Assembly: GCA_003427395.1 (NCBI GenBank)
Contig: BFEA01000350.1
Coordinates: 508,590 to 529,851, forward strand
Direction of reading: 5' to 3'
Source of the DNA: Chara braunii
Lineage: Eukaryota; Streptophyta; Charophyceae; Charales; Characeae
DNA length: 21,262 nucleotides
Positions 1-9,199 of this stretch are shown here, piece after piece (the stretch's first letter is position 1; every line of letters starts with the position of its first letter). The translations under genes were made by a program, and so were the position numbers. The notes under the pieces are model-generated. The model saw only the letters and a program-made list of their open reading frames with translations. It was not told where the DNA came from and did no database searches.

Positions 1-641
1 AAGCTTGAGGATCCTGAACAATCCTGAAGGGGTGAATGCCCTTAAGGCCTGAAAGCACCCCCCCTCCACCGTATGGCTCCCACTGTTAAGCTTGAGGATC
101 CCGAACGATCCTGAAGGGGTGAATGTCCTGAAGGCCTGAAAGCACCACCCCCCCCGACCGTATGGCTCCCACTGTCAAGCTTGAGGATCCTGAACGATCC
201 TGAAGGGGTGAATGCCCTGAAGATGAATGCCTTCGGAGGTCTGAAAGGAGCATCTGTCCCCACCTTCTGGTTTCCACTGTTGTATCGTTTTAACATCCTG
301 AACAATGTGAATGATCCTGAAGGGATGAATGCCCTGAAGGCTTGAAAGAACCATTTCCCACCCTATGACTCCTACTGTTAAGCTTGAGGATCATGAACGA
401 TCCTGAACGGGTGAATGCCCTGAAGGTCTGAAATAACCCCCCCCCCCACCCTACAGGTCTCATTGTTAAGTTTGAGGATCCTGAACGATCATGAAGGGAT
501 GAATGCCCTGAAGGCCTCAAAGCACCCCCTCCCACCGTATAGCTCTCATTGTTAAACGTGAGGATCCCGAACAATCCTTAAGGGGTGAATGCCCTGAAGG
601 CCTGAAAGCACCCCTCCCCACCGTATAGCTCCCACTGTAGA
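1..641. repeat. Tandem array of ~88-bp units (7 copies)
   Basis: Units begin with AAGCTTGAGGATCC or a close variant at about 1, 88, 177, 281, 380, 468 and 555, so the period is 87-89 bp. The third unit carries an insertion and the fourth has a degenerate start. Each unit repeats a GATCCTGAA motif, then AGGGGTGAATGCCCT (GGG and CCC can pair), a C-rich run and a CCGTATGGCTCCCACTGTT-like end. The array may continue beyond the left edge. Reading frames across it are products of repetition. The family is not one I recognise. Confidence 0.9.
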
Positions 642-983
642 GTTTTATAGGCATCCTGAATTCACCTCTTTAGGCATCATGAAAAAAAGGCATGTTGTTA
701 ACCTTTTCTTCCGCTTCTGTCCCCGTGCCCGCTCCTTTGTTTGCACCCTGTTTGCATGTGTGGTTCTCTTCATTTTTTCTCCCTCGGTTTCCTTCCCTTC
801 CTTGTACTCCCATGGCCTTTGCATGTCTTTCCAGATGTGAAGATTCAAGTATTCCAACGGCATCTTTCAGTCATGAAACGTGTTCATGCTAGTGAATTGA
901 TTGATACATGTGTCTACGTCCGCACTTGGACTGTCCCCCACCTCCGTGAACAAACGCCGGAGACAATCTCTGTAACCCGATTC
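642..983. other. No gene seen between the 88-bp array and the pseudogene
   Basis: This stretch holds a pyrimidine-rich part around 700-830 and no repeat or convincing reading frame. A minus-strand frame at 645-863 is rich in Lys, Arg and Glu only because the other strand is CT-rich. It would be the 3' flank of the minus-strand pseudogene that ends at 984. Confidence 0.5.
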
Positions 984-1714
984 TCATCTCGCCATAGAAG
1001 ATCTTAAATCAAGGGCTGAAGTTTTCCTGACTCGCTCAAGTGTCTCCTCTGCATGTTCGACTGCACATTTTTGTGCGTCGTGGAGCTCCTCCCACAAACA
1101 GCATGTGGGGTGTACATACACAAACCCTTTCCGCACGAGGTCGTCAACGATCCTCCTCCATCCTTCTCCTTCCTTCACCTCCACATCCGCCACAATTCTG
1201 TCGTAGAAGTCATCGTACCAAGGATCGAGGTAAGTGAGTTGTTGTCCCTGCCCCATGAGTTATGTCATCTCCAGCACATGCATGAGGACGTTGTAAATGA
1301 GTGCATGTTGTTTTCTCTCGATACCATCGACGTGCGCGAGTCGTATGCATTTATCGGTCTCCCACAGCTAAGGCGGCGCTTTTGGATGAAGCCTTTGACA
1401 ATTCGGACAAGGATTCTCGCCGTCGGTGCTTCCCATCCTCGCACCGCCGATCCTCATGACCATGTCGTCTAGATCGGTGATTTGCACGATATTGCAACAC
1501 GCGCCTCCCGCAAGAGAGCAAGGAAAGTTTTTGCACGTGCCATGTCGTTTGATGGCAGCCCTTGTTGCTCGTATCATGCCCTTTAAGAACTCCGACATCA
1601 CAAACCATGGGTTCTCCTTCCCCCTTATCGATTCGTTCACCTCCTCATTGATTCTTAGACACCATTTTCACCTCTCCGATATGACTAATCATATTGCTCC
1701 CTCTACATGGACCG
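984..1714 (-). pseudogene. Decayed protein gene of unknown function, truncated by the retroelement
   Basis: One minus-strand frame runs from about 1675 down to 984 and looks protein-like throughout, but it holds an in-frame TAG at 1368-1370 and a TAA at 1260-1262. Between the stops it reads on without a shift (LWETDKCIRLAHVDGIERK, then after the TAA LMGQGQQLTYLDPWYDDFYD). The middle part is Cys-rich (FPCSLAGGACCNIVQ, NPCPNCQRLHPKAPP), and the C-terminal part is acidic and probably helical (GWRRIVDDLVRKGF). Near 1650 the reading shifts by one base and continues as GSNMISHIGEVKMVSKNQ, open to the retroelement boundary at 1715/1716. I do not recognise the family. The two stops plus a shift point to a pseudogene; short introns spanning the stops are an alternative. 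The start of the gene is not visible and may have lain beyond the insertion. Confidence 0.55.
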
Positions 1715-1719
1715 TTGTC

Positions 1720-1853
1720 GGGCGACGGAAGGCTAGTCTGTCGCCCTAATACCGAAACATTGACCCGTAGAAAGGTCGTCTGAGAGGGAATCGACCAGGA
1801 GTCTTGTCCGACCGGTTGGGAGAAATTAGGTGTAGTCAGGTCACCCCTAATTT
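1720..1853 (+). other. Two inverted repeats at the start of the 5' LTR
   Basis: The first stem pairs GGGCGACGGA (1720-1729) with TCTGTCGCCC (1737-1746); nine positions pair and one is G-T. The second pairs AAATTAGG (1823-1830) with CCTAATTT (1846-1853). The same two stems sit at 8408-8434 and 8514-8538 in the second LTR, where both are longer and perfect. Confidence 0.7.
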
Positions 1854-2039
1854 TGGATATGTCAACCGTCAGGACCAGCCGTAGAAATTGGCGAGAGGGA
1901 CTATCGCTTCGTCGCCCTCACAGCTACCTTATTGTCTACCTCATTTCTGCCCGCTTTAGGCCTGTCCTCGAAACGACTGGCTGCGGGGTGGTTGATTGAG
2001 GATAAGCCTTGACGCGGCCTTTTTACGGTGTCCAACGGG

Positions 2040-2560
2040 TGCGAGGAAATGGCCCCGCATTTAATTAAATTTAATATTAAACTTAAAAATGGGGAAAGGA
2101 ATTAAGAACAAAAGAAAAGAGGAGAAAAACGAAATATTCATTGATTTATTTAAAATCTTCGATATTTAATTTTAAATGTGATCGACCTCAATTATTGATG
2201 TATCTGACAATAAAAATTAAAAACATAAAAAATACGCAAAAGTAATAAAAGAGAAAAGAAACAAATAATTTTCTTTATTTAATTGGATTTTGTCGGGATT
2301 TATTTTGGACAGGATTACCCTTATTTTTATTATTTTCAATAATCGAATTAAGAGATAAGAGAAAGAAATAAAAATAATAAGAAGGAAGAAAAACCATGAT
2401 TATTGACTGATTGGCGTGATTTTACTCCGTTTATCCGCGATTGGAATTACCCCCGGATTATTTATTTATTTTAATTCTGACGATTTCCGCTATTTTGCAA
2501 TGATTGGGATTTGCACGTCTGGCTTACCTGATTTCCCTGATTTCTATGAGTGTGGGATGG
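2040..2560. other. AT-rich LTR block, no gene
   Basis: This block is dominated by A/T runs with purine-rich stretches such as AAAAGAGAAAAGAAACAAA. It aligns with about 8625-9120 in the second LTR, including a shared ACCCCCGGATT core near 2450/9037 and CTGATTTCCCTGATT-like motifs at its end. It contains no reading frame of note. Confidence 0.65.
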
Positions 2561-2619
2561 GCGGACGCGTGGCGTTACCGCTATGATGGTTGATTGTGCA
2601 TCGCGCCATTACGTCGATG

Positions 2620-3290
2620 TGGGTGCCGCTTCGGTTCGGACATTCTACGTCATTCGACATATTTTAGACTCGGTACTGGTGCGGCATCGACATGGTTCGG
2701 TTGTCTCATGTTCGCTCTTGGTTCGGTTCGGGACAGGTTCGGTTTTACCCCGTAAAGGCTACATTCTACGACGTTCAGTACGGGTAGGTACGACATCATA
2801 CAGATGTGGTTTATTCAAGTTTGGCACGATGTTCGGTATATTTCAGAAGCGGCGTCGCCTCGACATTGACGTGCCTTCGGGCTGATACCATTACTTGGAT
2901 GCGTCATTGTACGACATTTTTCGTATTTTTGGGCTCGGTATGGCATCTGCAACGATTCTGTGTGTCCCTTTCAGGTACGGTGGAGGTTCAGTACCCCTAA
3001 GGAGATGCGCCATTCCACGGTATTCCGCCTGTTTCAGGTTTGCTGATAGTTCAGGGTCGGCATGGCACGGTGCAATGTTACGCTGGTTTGAGACAGGGTC
3101 GGCACGCTATGCTGGTACAAGTAATTTGCATTGGTCTGGCACGGTACTCAGGTTCGGTATAGGTACGGTATTCGGCGACAGGATGACACAGGCTGTTGTT
3201 CAGGCCCTACATTTGTACGGTGAAGTCTGATGCGACTTGGGATGTTTGTTTCGGGTTCGAAACTGATATAGCATTGATACGGACTGCAGG
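2620..3290 (+). repeat. Degenerate short repeat rich in GGTTCGG / GGTACGG
   Basis: Motifs of the form (CA)GGTTCGG, GGTTCGGTA and GGTACGGT recur at irregular spacing, for example near 2630, 2710, 2730, 3045 and 3150. A similar block, with TTTCAGGTTCGG as the commonest form, occupies ~9220-9780 in the second LTR. Reading frames through it (2550-2885, 2895-3230) are repeat artefacts rich in Arg, Gly and Phe. Confidence 0.6.
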
Positions 3291-3399
3291 GGTACTAAAT
3301 AACAGTGTCAAGGCTCTTAATACGAAATCTTTTTTTTGGAATTGTCAAGGTACAGCGCTGCACAGGCTGCTGGTACGGACCAGTTACTGAGCCACTTTT

Positions 3400-3811
3400 C
3401 GCTTAACTCGGTTTACGGGACCGATTCAAGCGCGAGGCGCCTCCCTGGCTTTGCTGCGGCCTCCCCGGCTGGTGCGACCCGTGTATGGGAGCTGCAAACT
3501 GGAGATTCCGAGTGTCTCGGTCTGTCGAGGTCACGGCCAGGATCCAGACGGCATATAGCCCAGAGGAGTTGACCGAGAAAGGGGGATTGAGTGGGGCATT
3601 CATTCGGACGGACGCGCCAGGCGTACCCAGCCCTCTTCAGACTGGGCCTGGAAAGTGTCCACGTGGGAGAGCGGGCATCGTGTGTGGGACGAAGAAAGGC
3701 CAATAGGCGCGGGGGAAACCAACGGGACAGCGCGCACGGCGTGCTCAACGCTCGATTCATAAGTCTGATTGGGTCGGGCAAGGGATACCAGCTGGTATCG
3801 CGGCTAGACTA
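3400..3811. other. GC-rich LTR stretch, no gene
   Basis: The stretch is GC-rich and carries variants of a GGCGTAC / GCGTGCTC motif (near 3618 and 3735). Similar motifs occur in the second LTR near 10080 and 10155. Overlapping frames exist on both strands, but none has recognisable protein features and none is shared between the LTRs. Confidence 0.4.
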
Positions 3812-4010
3812 GAGAGGGAGAGGGATTGGACACTGTCAGAGAGAGAGAAAGAGGAAGATACTGTTCAAAAGGGAGAAAGGCTGGGCAGACAGCGCGAGAG
3901 AGAGAGTAAGATTGAGCAAAGGGGTAGAGACTGCTCAAACAGTGAGGGGGAAGGAGAGTCTGCGCAGGGAGAGGAAGACTGCGCAGTGATTGGGGGAAAA
4001 AGAAAGAACG
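3812..4010. repeat. GA-rich tract 1
   Basis: This is an imperfect purine-rich tract (AGAGAGGGAGAGGG, GAGAGAGAGAAAGAGG) with recurring ACTG(C/T)(T/G)CA interruptions. It is a counterpart of 10348-10495 in the second LTR, and a second tract of the same kind follows at about 5150-5340. Confidence 0.7.
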
Positions 4011-4261
4011 GCGCGCTAGGTGTGCTTGGGGCATCAGCTCAGGTGACTCGCGAGACCGATGTCGGGGGTGGCGGACAGTAGTGGGGAGAACAGCGTGGGA
4101 AACCATCCGGCGCGCTCAGTCTACGCCAACGCCTGAGTTACCGAAATCATAGGTTGGTCGGCGACATGAATAGCGCCACGCACGGTGTTCGAGGTAAGGA
4201 GGGCTTATGCCTGAGATTGGAAGAGGAACCGCTGTGCCATTGCGGGTGCCAATCTGCCCTG
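4011..4261. other. Spacer between GA tract and ~80-bp array, no gene
   Basis: Mixed GC-rich sequence carries further GGCGCGCT motifs (4012-4018, 4110-4116). I see no reading frame or structure beyond that. Confidence 0.4.
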
Positions 4262-5130
4262 ATAAGTGACTGGGTACATGCAGATTAACTGGGCTTGAGT
4301 TGCCCGTTTTAATTGTGTGCAATTTTAAGTACTAATTTGCCTCTGTTGAGAGACTGGATACGTGTTGATTTATTGGGTTTGATTAGTCCGTTTCATTTAC
4401 GTGCGATTTTGAGTCTTAATTTGCACCGAGACTAGATACAGGCTGATTTAGTTGGCTTGATTTGCCCGTTTTATTTGCGTGTAATTTTGAGTCCAAATTT
4501 GTCCCTGATAAGGGACAGGATACATGCAAATCTACTGGGCTTGATTTGCCCGTTTTCATTATGCGCAATTTTGAGTCCTAATTTGCTTCTGAAAAGAGAT
4601 TGTATACATGCAGATTCGCTGGGCCTGATATGCCCGTTCCGTTTACGTGCAATTTTGAGACTTAATTTGCCCCTGAAAGGTGACTAAATACATTGAGACT
4701 TTCGATCTGCCGTTGTTTTTCTGTACCAATGTGAGCATTAACCAGCCCTTATAAGTGAGCGGACACATGCATATTTCCCCCCCCCCTGAGCAATCGTGAG
4801 CATTAATCGACCCTCACAAGTGAGTCGAATGCATACAGACTTACGGGGCCTGATATGCCCTTTCTATTTCAGTACATTGCAAGCATAAATCTGGCCCGAT
4901 AATAGGGGCGAATACATACAGATTTACGGGGCTTGATATGCCCTCTCTATTCCGGCGCAATTGCAGATATAAATCTGCCCCGACAATTGGGGCGAATATA
5001 TACAAAGTTACCGGGTTTTGATAAGCCCGTTTCATTTCCGTACAATGGTGAGCATCAATTGCAAGCATGAATCGGGTCTGAAAAGTGGCCAATGTACATG
5101 CGTGTTTGCATTTGATATGTCCTCGTTACA
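4262..5130 (+). repeat. Array of ~80-bp hairpin-bearing units, about ten copies
   Basis: The G(T/C)G(C/T)(A/G)ATTTT motif recurs at about 4317, 4401, 4479, 4563 and 4647, so the period is 78-84 bp; later units are more diverged. A unit has two foldable elements: GGGC-TTGATTT-GCCC, and a stem such as GTCCC-TGATAA-GGGAC (4501-4516), which becomes GCCCC-GACAATT-GGGGC near 4978-4994. I find no equivalent array in the second LTR. Confidence 0.75.
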
Positions 5131-5149
5131 CTGACAACGAATCCTCTCA

Positions 5150-5340
5150 CACACACACGCGCGTACGCTTACGGAGTGTGGGCAGTGAGAAGGAAGAAGG
5201 ATAGGCGCAGAGAGAAACTAAACGGGAAGATATGGGCGAATGAGGGAAAGGAAGAGACTCGTGGACAAGAAGAGGGAACACACAGTGGGGGAGAAGAGAT
5301 TGTGCAGTAAGAGGAAAGAGGGCAAGGGAATCACCGAGAG
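5150..5340. repeat. GA-rich tract 2, preceded by a short CA run
   Basis: A CACACACACACGCGCGTACG run opens the tract, followed by purine-rich sequence (GAGAAGGAAGAAGG, GAGGGAAAGGAAGAG). It separates the ~80-bp array from the hairpin-rich block. Confidence 0.65.
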
Positions 5341-5370
5341 GAAAGCTCGCCACCGAGTCACCAGTCTGAA

Positions 5371-5680
5371 ACCCCGCTACTAGCGGAAAGGGTATTCGCC
5401 AGAGCACTACCAATCTTGCGACGCCGTTGCTATCGGAGACGGTACTTCTCGGGGTGACCGATTATGTGATTCCACTGCTAGCGGGGAAAGTATTACTTAA
5501 TATGATCTATCAGGTGATCCCGCTGTTAACAAAGGCGGTGTTTTCCATGAACTACTAATCGAGCAAATCTCGCTTTTGGCGAGTTGGGCACATCTCATCC
5601 GCAGAGCAACTAATTGAGGCTGTTGTTGGGTACTCCTGTAGATCAAGTAGTCACTCGAGCATTCCCGTCTTCAACGGGCC
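5371..5680 (+). repeat. Diverged hairpin block of the 5' LTR
   Basis: Clear small inverted repeats are CCGCT-ACT-AGCGG (5374-5386), CTCGC-TTTTG-GCGAG (5569-5583) and CCCGT-CTTCA-ACGGG (5664-5678), with looser ones between. Several are followed by sequence such as AATCGAGCA or ACTCGAGCATTC. It looks like a decayed version of the 34-bp array at 10550-11165, whose unit is CCCGC-TGTTG-GCGGG plus AATCAAGCATTTC. Confidence 0.6.
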
Positions 5681-6395
5681 AGTTGTTACACTTCCTCAGA
5701 ACAACGTTGATGGACTGAGAATCGAGCGAACCCTCTGTTAGTAAGTTCAGCTACATTTGCGGAACAGGCAATCAAGCATACATCACCTACCTGCTCTCGT
5801 TTGAATTAAAGGTTTTTCTATAATGGCAGAATAAGGGTTATTTTTGACAGATCAGCTCTCCGCAGGCTGATCGGATATTCGCTGTCTATTGGTGGGAACT
5901 CTTGCAGGGCATTCAAAGAAGCATAGTGTCCTAAGTGCCTGTGCCGAATAATTGCTCTCATTGCTAGGCGATCAGACGGTGCTATGAGAAGGTTGTCTGA
6001 GTCAAAGTCGTTGCGGTGTAAACTTGACTCATCACAGTATACTACTGGTATCTTCAGTTGACAGTTGAAATTCGTTGCAGTAAAAACTTGTTGCTTTACC
6101 ATTTAATTGCTGAAACTTGGTGTTGTTCAAATTTTCTACTTTATCAGTCCGTTGTTGAAATTATTGGCTATGTGAGTTTGCTGCTTACTTGTTGATGATC
6201 GAAACTCCTTACTGAGCCAAGTTGCTAAATTACAAAAAGAAAGAGATGACAAATGAACTCCGTGACAGGACACGCTGAACCTAGATCCCCTGCAGGTCGC
6301 TGAGGACCTCTGAAGTGGGCGCGGTGAGGTGACAGGCGCCGTGGCCCTTGGCTTCAGCGAAGTGCAGGTGCCCTTCCCCGGGTTTCCTCACAACA
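5681..6395. other. 3' part of the 5' LTR, no gene
   Basis: This part has mixed composition. The only segment with a clear counterpart is 6285-6327, which contains TGCAGGTCGCTGAGGACCTC and recurs at 13003-13045. The last bases are CCTCACAACA, followed by a single C and the primer-binding site. Confidence 0.5.
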
Positions 6396-6396
6396 C

Positions 6397-6413
6397 TGGC
6401 GCCGTTGCCGGGG
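6397..6413 (+). promoter_or_regulatory. Primer-binding site for tRNA-Asp
   Basis: TGGCGCCGTTGCCGGGG is the exact reverse complement of the 3' end, including CCA, of plant tRNA-Asp as I know it. Such sites prime minus-strand synthesis in several plant Ty3/gypsy lineages. Its place one base after ..CACAACA sets the 3' border of the 5' LTR and the plus orientation of the element. Confidence 0.88.
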
Positions 6414-6429
6414 AGGGGATTGCACCCCC

Positions 6430-6443
6430 AAGGCCTCGGCCTT
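6430..6443 (+). other. Perfect GC-rich palindrome just after the primer site
   Basis: AAGGCC-TC-GGCCTT lies 17 bases beyond the primer site. In retroviral and retrotransposon leaders, palindromes here can serve as RNA dimerisation signals; that role is inference only. Confidence 0.4.
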
Positions 6444-6529
6444 CCCCAATCAACAGGGGTGAGCTGGGTAAACTAATTCGCTTTAAATAAGTTGATTAGT
6501 TGATATTTTTTTAATTTTTTCTGATTTTG

Positions 6530-6905
6530 TAATTCATTTTTTTTTTATATTTCCCGATCCGCACGCTTTTGCGCGAGCCGCATAGGCAGCAAAGTTCGTC
6601 CTCTCGTCGAGGCGGACGTTTTGAGATGTTTTTTGAAAAATTCTAACAGCTAGAAAAAAATATATGAATTTTTTTGTATTTTTCTAATTAAAAATCCTAA
6701 AAATCACTAGTTTAAATTTCTAATTCATTTTTTTTTTATATCTCCCGATCCGCGCGCTTTTGCGTGAGCTGCACTAGGAGCAAAGTTCGTCCTCTCATCG
6801 AGGCAAACATTTTGAGACGTTTTTTGAAAAAATCTAACGGCTAAAAAAAAAGATATGAATTTTTTTGTATTTTTCTAATTAAAAATTCTAAGAATTACGA
6901 GTTTC
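6530..6905 (+). repeat. 191-bp tandem duplication
   Basis: TAATTCATTTTTTTTTTATA begins at 6530 and again at 6721. Both units carry a GC-rich core (CCCGATCCGC..GCTTTTGCG) followed by CAAAGTTCGTCCTCTC, an ACGTTTTGAGA-type motif and ATATGAATTTTTTTGTAT. The units differ by scattered substitutions, so the duplication is not recent. Confidence 0.9.
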
Positions 6906-7789
6906 TATCTATTTTAATTGCGAACAAAAAAAGCGGAATTAGGGGAACCCTGCCCAGACCAAAGTTGGTCCTTGTATTTTTCCCGACATTTTGGGACCCT
7001 GGTTGGGGAAAACGGACTTCGTTTAGGCGAACGGTGGACACCAACAGATAGAAAAGGGCGAAAGAAAATAAGGGGGGAAATCGAATTTCTTTGTAATTTT
7101 GTTTAAAATAAAGGAAAAAGAAATAAAGAAAAGTAATCCGATAAGTTCTCACTCTGAACCTAGAAAAAACAGGGAAAATTTTTCTGACATCGATCGGGGT
7201 TTTGCGGCGTGCGTGCGGTCGCGCGCAAAACGGAAACCTTAACGATTTGAAACCCTAGCGGACTATAATTGGTTAAGCATGGTTTTAAGTTTATTTTATT
7301 CTCTTACACCTGAATGCATTAATTTTGGTCGATAGATATCGAGACCAAAGTTGTGCGGTTCTTCTATCTAAAATTCTTGGGATCTACCGCGGACGAAACC
7401 GTCGGTGAAAAATTCGGTTTTAGAATTTAATTGAAATTTTAATATTTAATTTGTTAATTAAGAATTATTGTTCTTGTAATTGCTCAAAATCCGAGCGGTT
7501 TTCGGTGGCGCGCGCCGGACGTGATTTTGTTCGGAAGATCCTTTTCGAAATTTTGAGACCTTCCGCACGCAAAACCGACATACCAAACTCTCATAAAAGA
7601 ATAAAATATATCAAATAATTTATAAATTTAAATAGAAAATTTCCTTAAATCCTTCAAAATATCAAATTAAATACTCAAAATTAAAAATAAAATCAATTAA
7701 AGTGCATTTTATATTTTTGGTCGGACGATAAATCATATTTTTTGACAATGCACAGATTGGAGGGAACTTGAAATTTCCCTCTAATAGGG

Positions 7790-7842
7790 CACATGCCTTC
7801 TATTCGAACATTCTTTGAAAAAGGCATGTGGACTCTATTTAA
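7790..7842 (+). promoter_or_regulatory. Possible promoter: inverted repeat plus TATA-like box
   Basis: CACATGCCTT (7790-7799) is the exact inverse of AAGGCATGTG (7821-7830). Immediately downstream is CTATTTAAG (7834-7842), similar to plant TATA boxes in spacing and context. A smaller stem, GAGGGAA/TTCCCTC, precedes it (7760-7781), and a 7-bp stem, GAGGGGA/TCCCCTC, follows (7906-7933). No reading frame downstream explains it. It could be an internal promoter of the element or a fragment of another element's LTR. Confidence 0.3.
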
Positions 7843-8263
7843 GCCGGGATTTCGGAACCCCTTCCCTCTTAGATCCGTCTAGACTTTGTGTAACACTACC
7901 CGGCTGAGGGGATTAGTGCGGCTTCGTCCCCTCTGTGAACCACAAGGATTCGGTCGACCCGTGTCATGAGATCGATCGCCCGGTTAGGCCGCCTTAGTCC
8001 TCTTTCCTAGTACCTACTGTACTTCACTCTACTAACGTCTCTTGAATTTTCTCTCACTTGGCTATTTTTGACTATTCTGCATTTTTCTTCTCACGTACGG
8101 TAGTCAGCAGTTAGAGGTGTTCCCCCATCCCGCCCGCCCTTCTCACTAAGAAGTTTTCCATACTGCAGGGTGCTGCTGATCAGGGGTGCGGCCCTCCCTC
8201 CCACCTCATCTCTTGGGCTCTTCTCATCAGGGTTTGCGGCGCTGCCAGACAACTCAAAATGGG

Positions 8264-8403
8264 TCCGGGCTGTCGCCCGGAAGCTCAATTCAAGCCATTC
8301 CAACGCCCCGAGGACATGATGGACTGTTCACAAATGGGTCCGGGCTATTGCCCGGACAAGTTGAGGGCTCGACGGGGGCGTCGAGAAGGGGTCCGGGCTT
8401 GTT
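8264..8403 (+). repeat. GGGTCCGGGC repeats with hairpins beside the second LTR
   Basis: GGGTCCGGGCT occurs three times, near 8261, 8336 and 8389. The first two form perfect stems: TCCGGGC-TGTC-GCCCGGA (8264-8281) and GTCCGGGC-TATT-GCCCGGAC (8338-8357). The third runs into the LTR start instead of completing its stem. Confidence 0.75.
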
Positions 8404-8407
8404 TGTC

Positions 8408-8538
8408 GGGCGACCGAAGACCAGTCGGTCGCCCTAATATCGGCAGATTGACCCTTAGAAAAGTTGTCTGAGAGGGAATCGGCCGGGACTTTTGTCCGAC
8501 CGGTTGGGAAAAATTAGGGGTACCTCGGGTACCCCTAA
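8408..8538 (+). other. Two perfect inverted repeats at the start of the second LTR
   Basis: GGGCGACCGA (8408-8417) pairs with TCGGTCGCCC (8425-8434), 10 of 10. TTAGGGGTACC (8514-8524) pairs with GGTACCCCTAA (8528-8538), 11 of 11, with a three-base loop. The first stem differs from the 5' LTR at a pair that is C-G here and G-T there, so pairing is kept. Confidence 0.8.
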
Positions 8539-9199
8539 AATTAGATGTGACGACCGCGGCCTGCGAAACGGTGATTTGAGAGTAGGTCTTGGGAAAGTCT
8601 ATTTACGTAGCGCAATTGGCGTGGGAATGAAGCCTCATAATTTAATTATTTTTAATGTTAAAATTAAAAATGGCAAAAAGAAGTAAGAACAGTAGGAGGA
8701 AAGAGAAAAACATAATATTCCTAAATTTCTTTATTTTCCGCGACATTTAACTCTGGGGGAGACACCCTCGTTATTCGATGTTTCCGGCAATGAAATCAAA
8801 AACAAACGAAATGATTAAAAATGGTAAAAGAGAAAAGAAACAAAAGACTTTTGACTATTTATGTGAGATCCCTCGAAATTTATTTTTGGTAAGATTACAT
8901 TTATTTATATTATTCCAGACATTGTCAATAGAATTAAGAAAGGGGAAAAATAAATAAAGATGATAAGGAGGAGGGAAATTAATGATTATTAGTCGTATGG
9001 TCTAATTTCGCTTGGATTATCCGCCATCGGCTCTAACCCCCGGATTGAACGTTTTCTCATGATTCTAACAATTTTCACTATTCCCCGATGATCGAGATTT
9101 TCTGTGTCGCCTTCCTGATTTACCTGATTACCAACTTTACTGAGACGGGGTGTTCCGAGGATGGGGGCCACCTGACCGGCTTGGGTTGGTGCTACTTTG
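8539..9199. other. AT-rich LTR block, no gene
   Basis: This is the counterpart of 1940-2560. A/T-rich sequence with purine runs (AAAAGAGAAAAGAAAC near 8826) leads to a CTGATTTACCTGATT motif at ~9115. Nothing coding is apparent. Confidence 0.6.

Larger units (their letters stand above)
1716..6395 (+). mobile_element. 5' LTR, ~4.7 kb
   Basis: It starts TGTCGGGCGAC and ends CTCACAACA, one base before the primer site. Order of parts: a hairpin-bearing start (1716-1870), an AT-rich block (~2050-2500), a TTCGG-rich block (~2620-3290), a GC-rich stretch with GGCGTAC-like motifs (~3400-3800), a GA-rich tract, an ~80-bp tandem array (4262-5130), a second GA-rich tract (~5150-5340), a hairpin-rich block (5371-5680), and a mixed 3' part (5720-6395) with no gene. 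The minus-strand frame at 5818-6102 has no counterpart in the second LTR and no recognisable domain. Confidence 0.6.
6414..8403 (+). other. Non-coding internal domain of the retroelement
   Basis: About 2 kb lie between the primer site and the second LTR. The parts are a short GC-rich leader with a palindrome, a 191-bp tandem duplication, AT-rich sequence with scattered GC-rich cores (CGTGCGTGCGGTCGCGCGC near 7210, GGTGGCGCGCGCCGGACG near 7505), a promoter-like segment near 7790-7842, and hairpin repeats next to the second LTR. No frame exceeds ~85 codons and none shows zinc-knuckle, protease, RT or integrase motifs. The element would depend on proteins supplied elsewhere. Confidence 0.6.

Noticed and set aside
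42-574. Minus-strand frames across the 88-bp array
   Set aside because: They repeat SGSF/HSPLQDRSGS with the array and are broken by unit-length changes; best explained as repeat DNA.
6397-6413. Fragment of a tRNA-Asp gene
   Set aside because: Only the 17 bases complementary to the tRNA 3' end including CCA are present, in the orientation and place of a primer site; no cloverleaf surrounds it.
7246-7260. Telomeric repeat (AAACCCTA) near 7250
   Set aside because: A single copy in AT-rich sequence; no tandem repetition.
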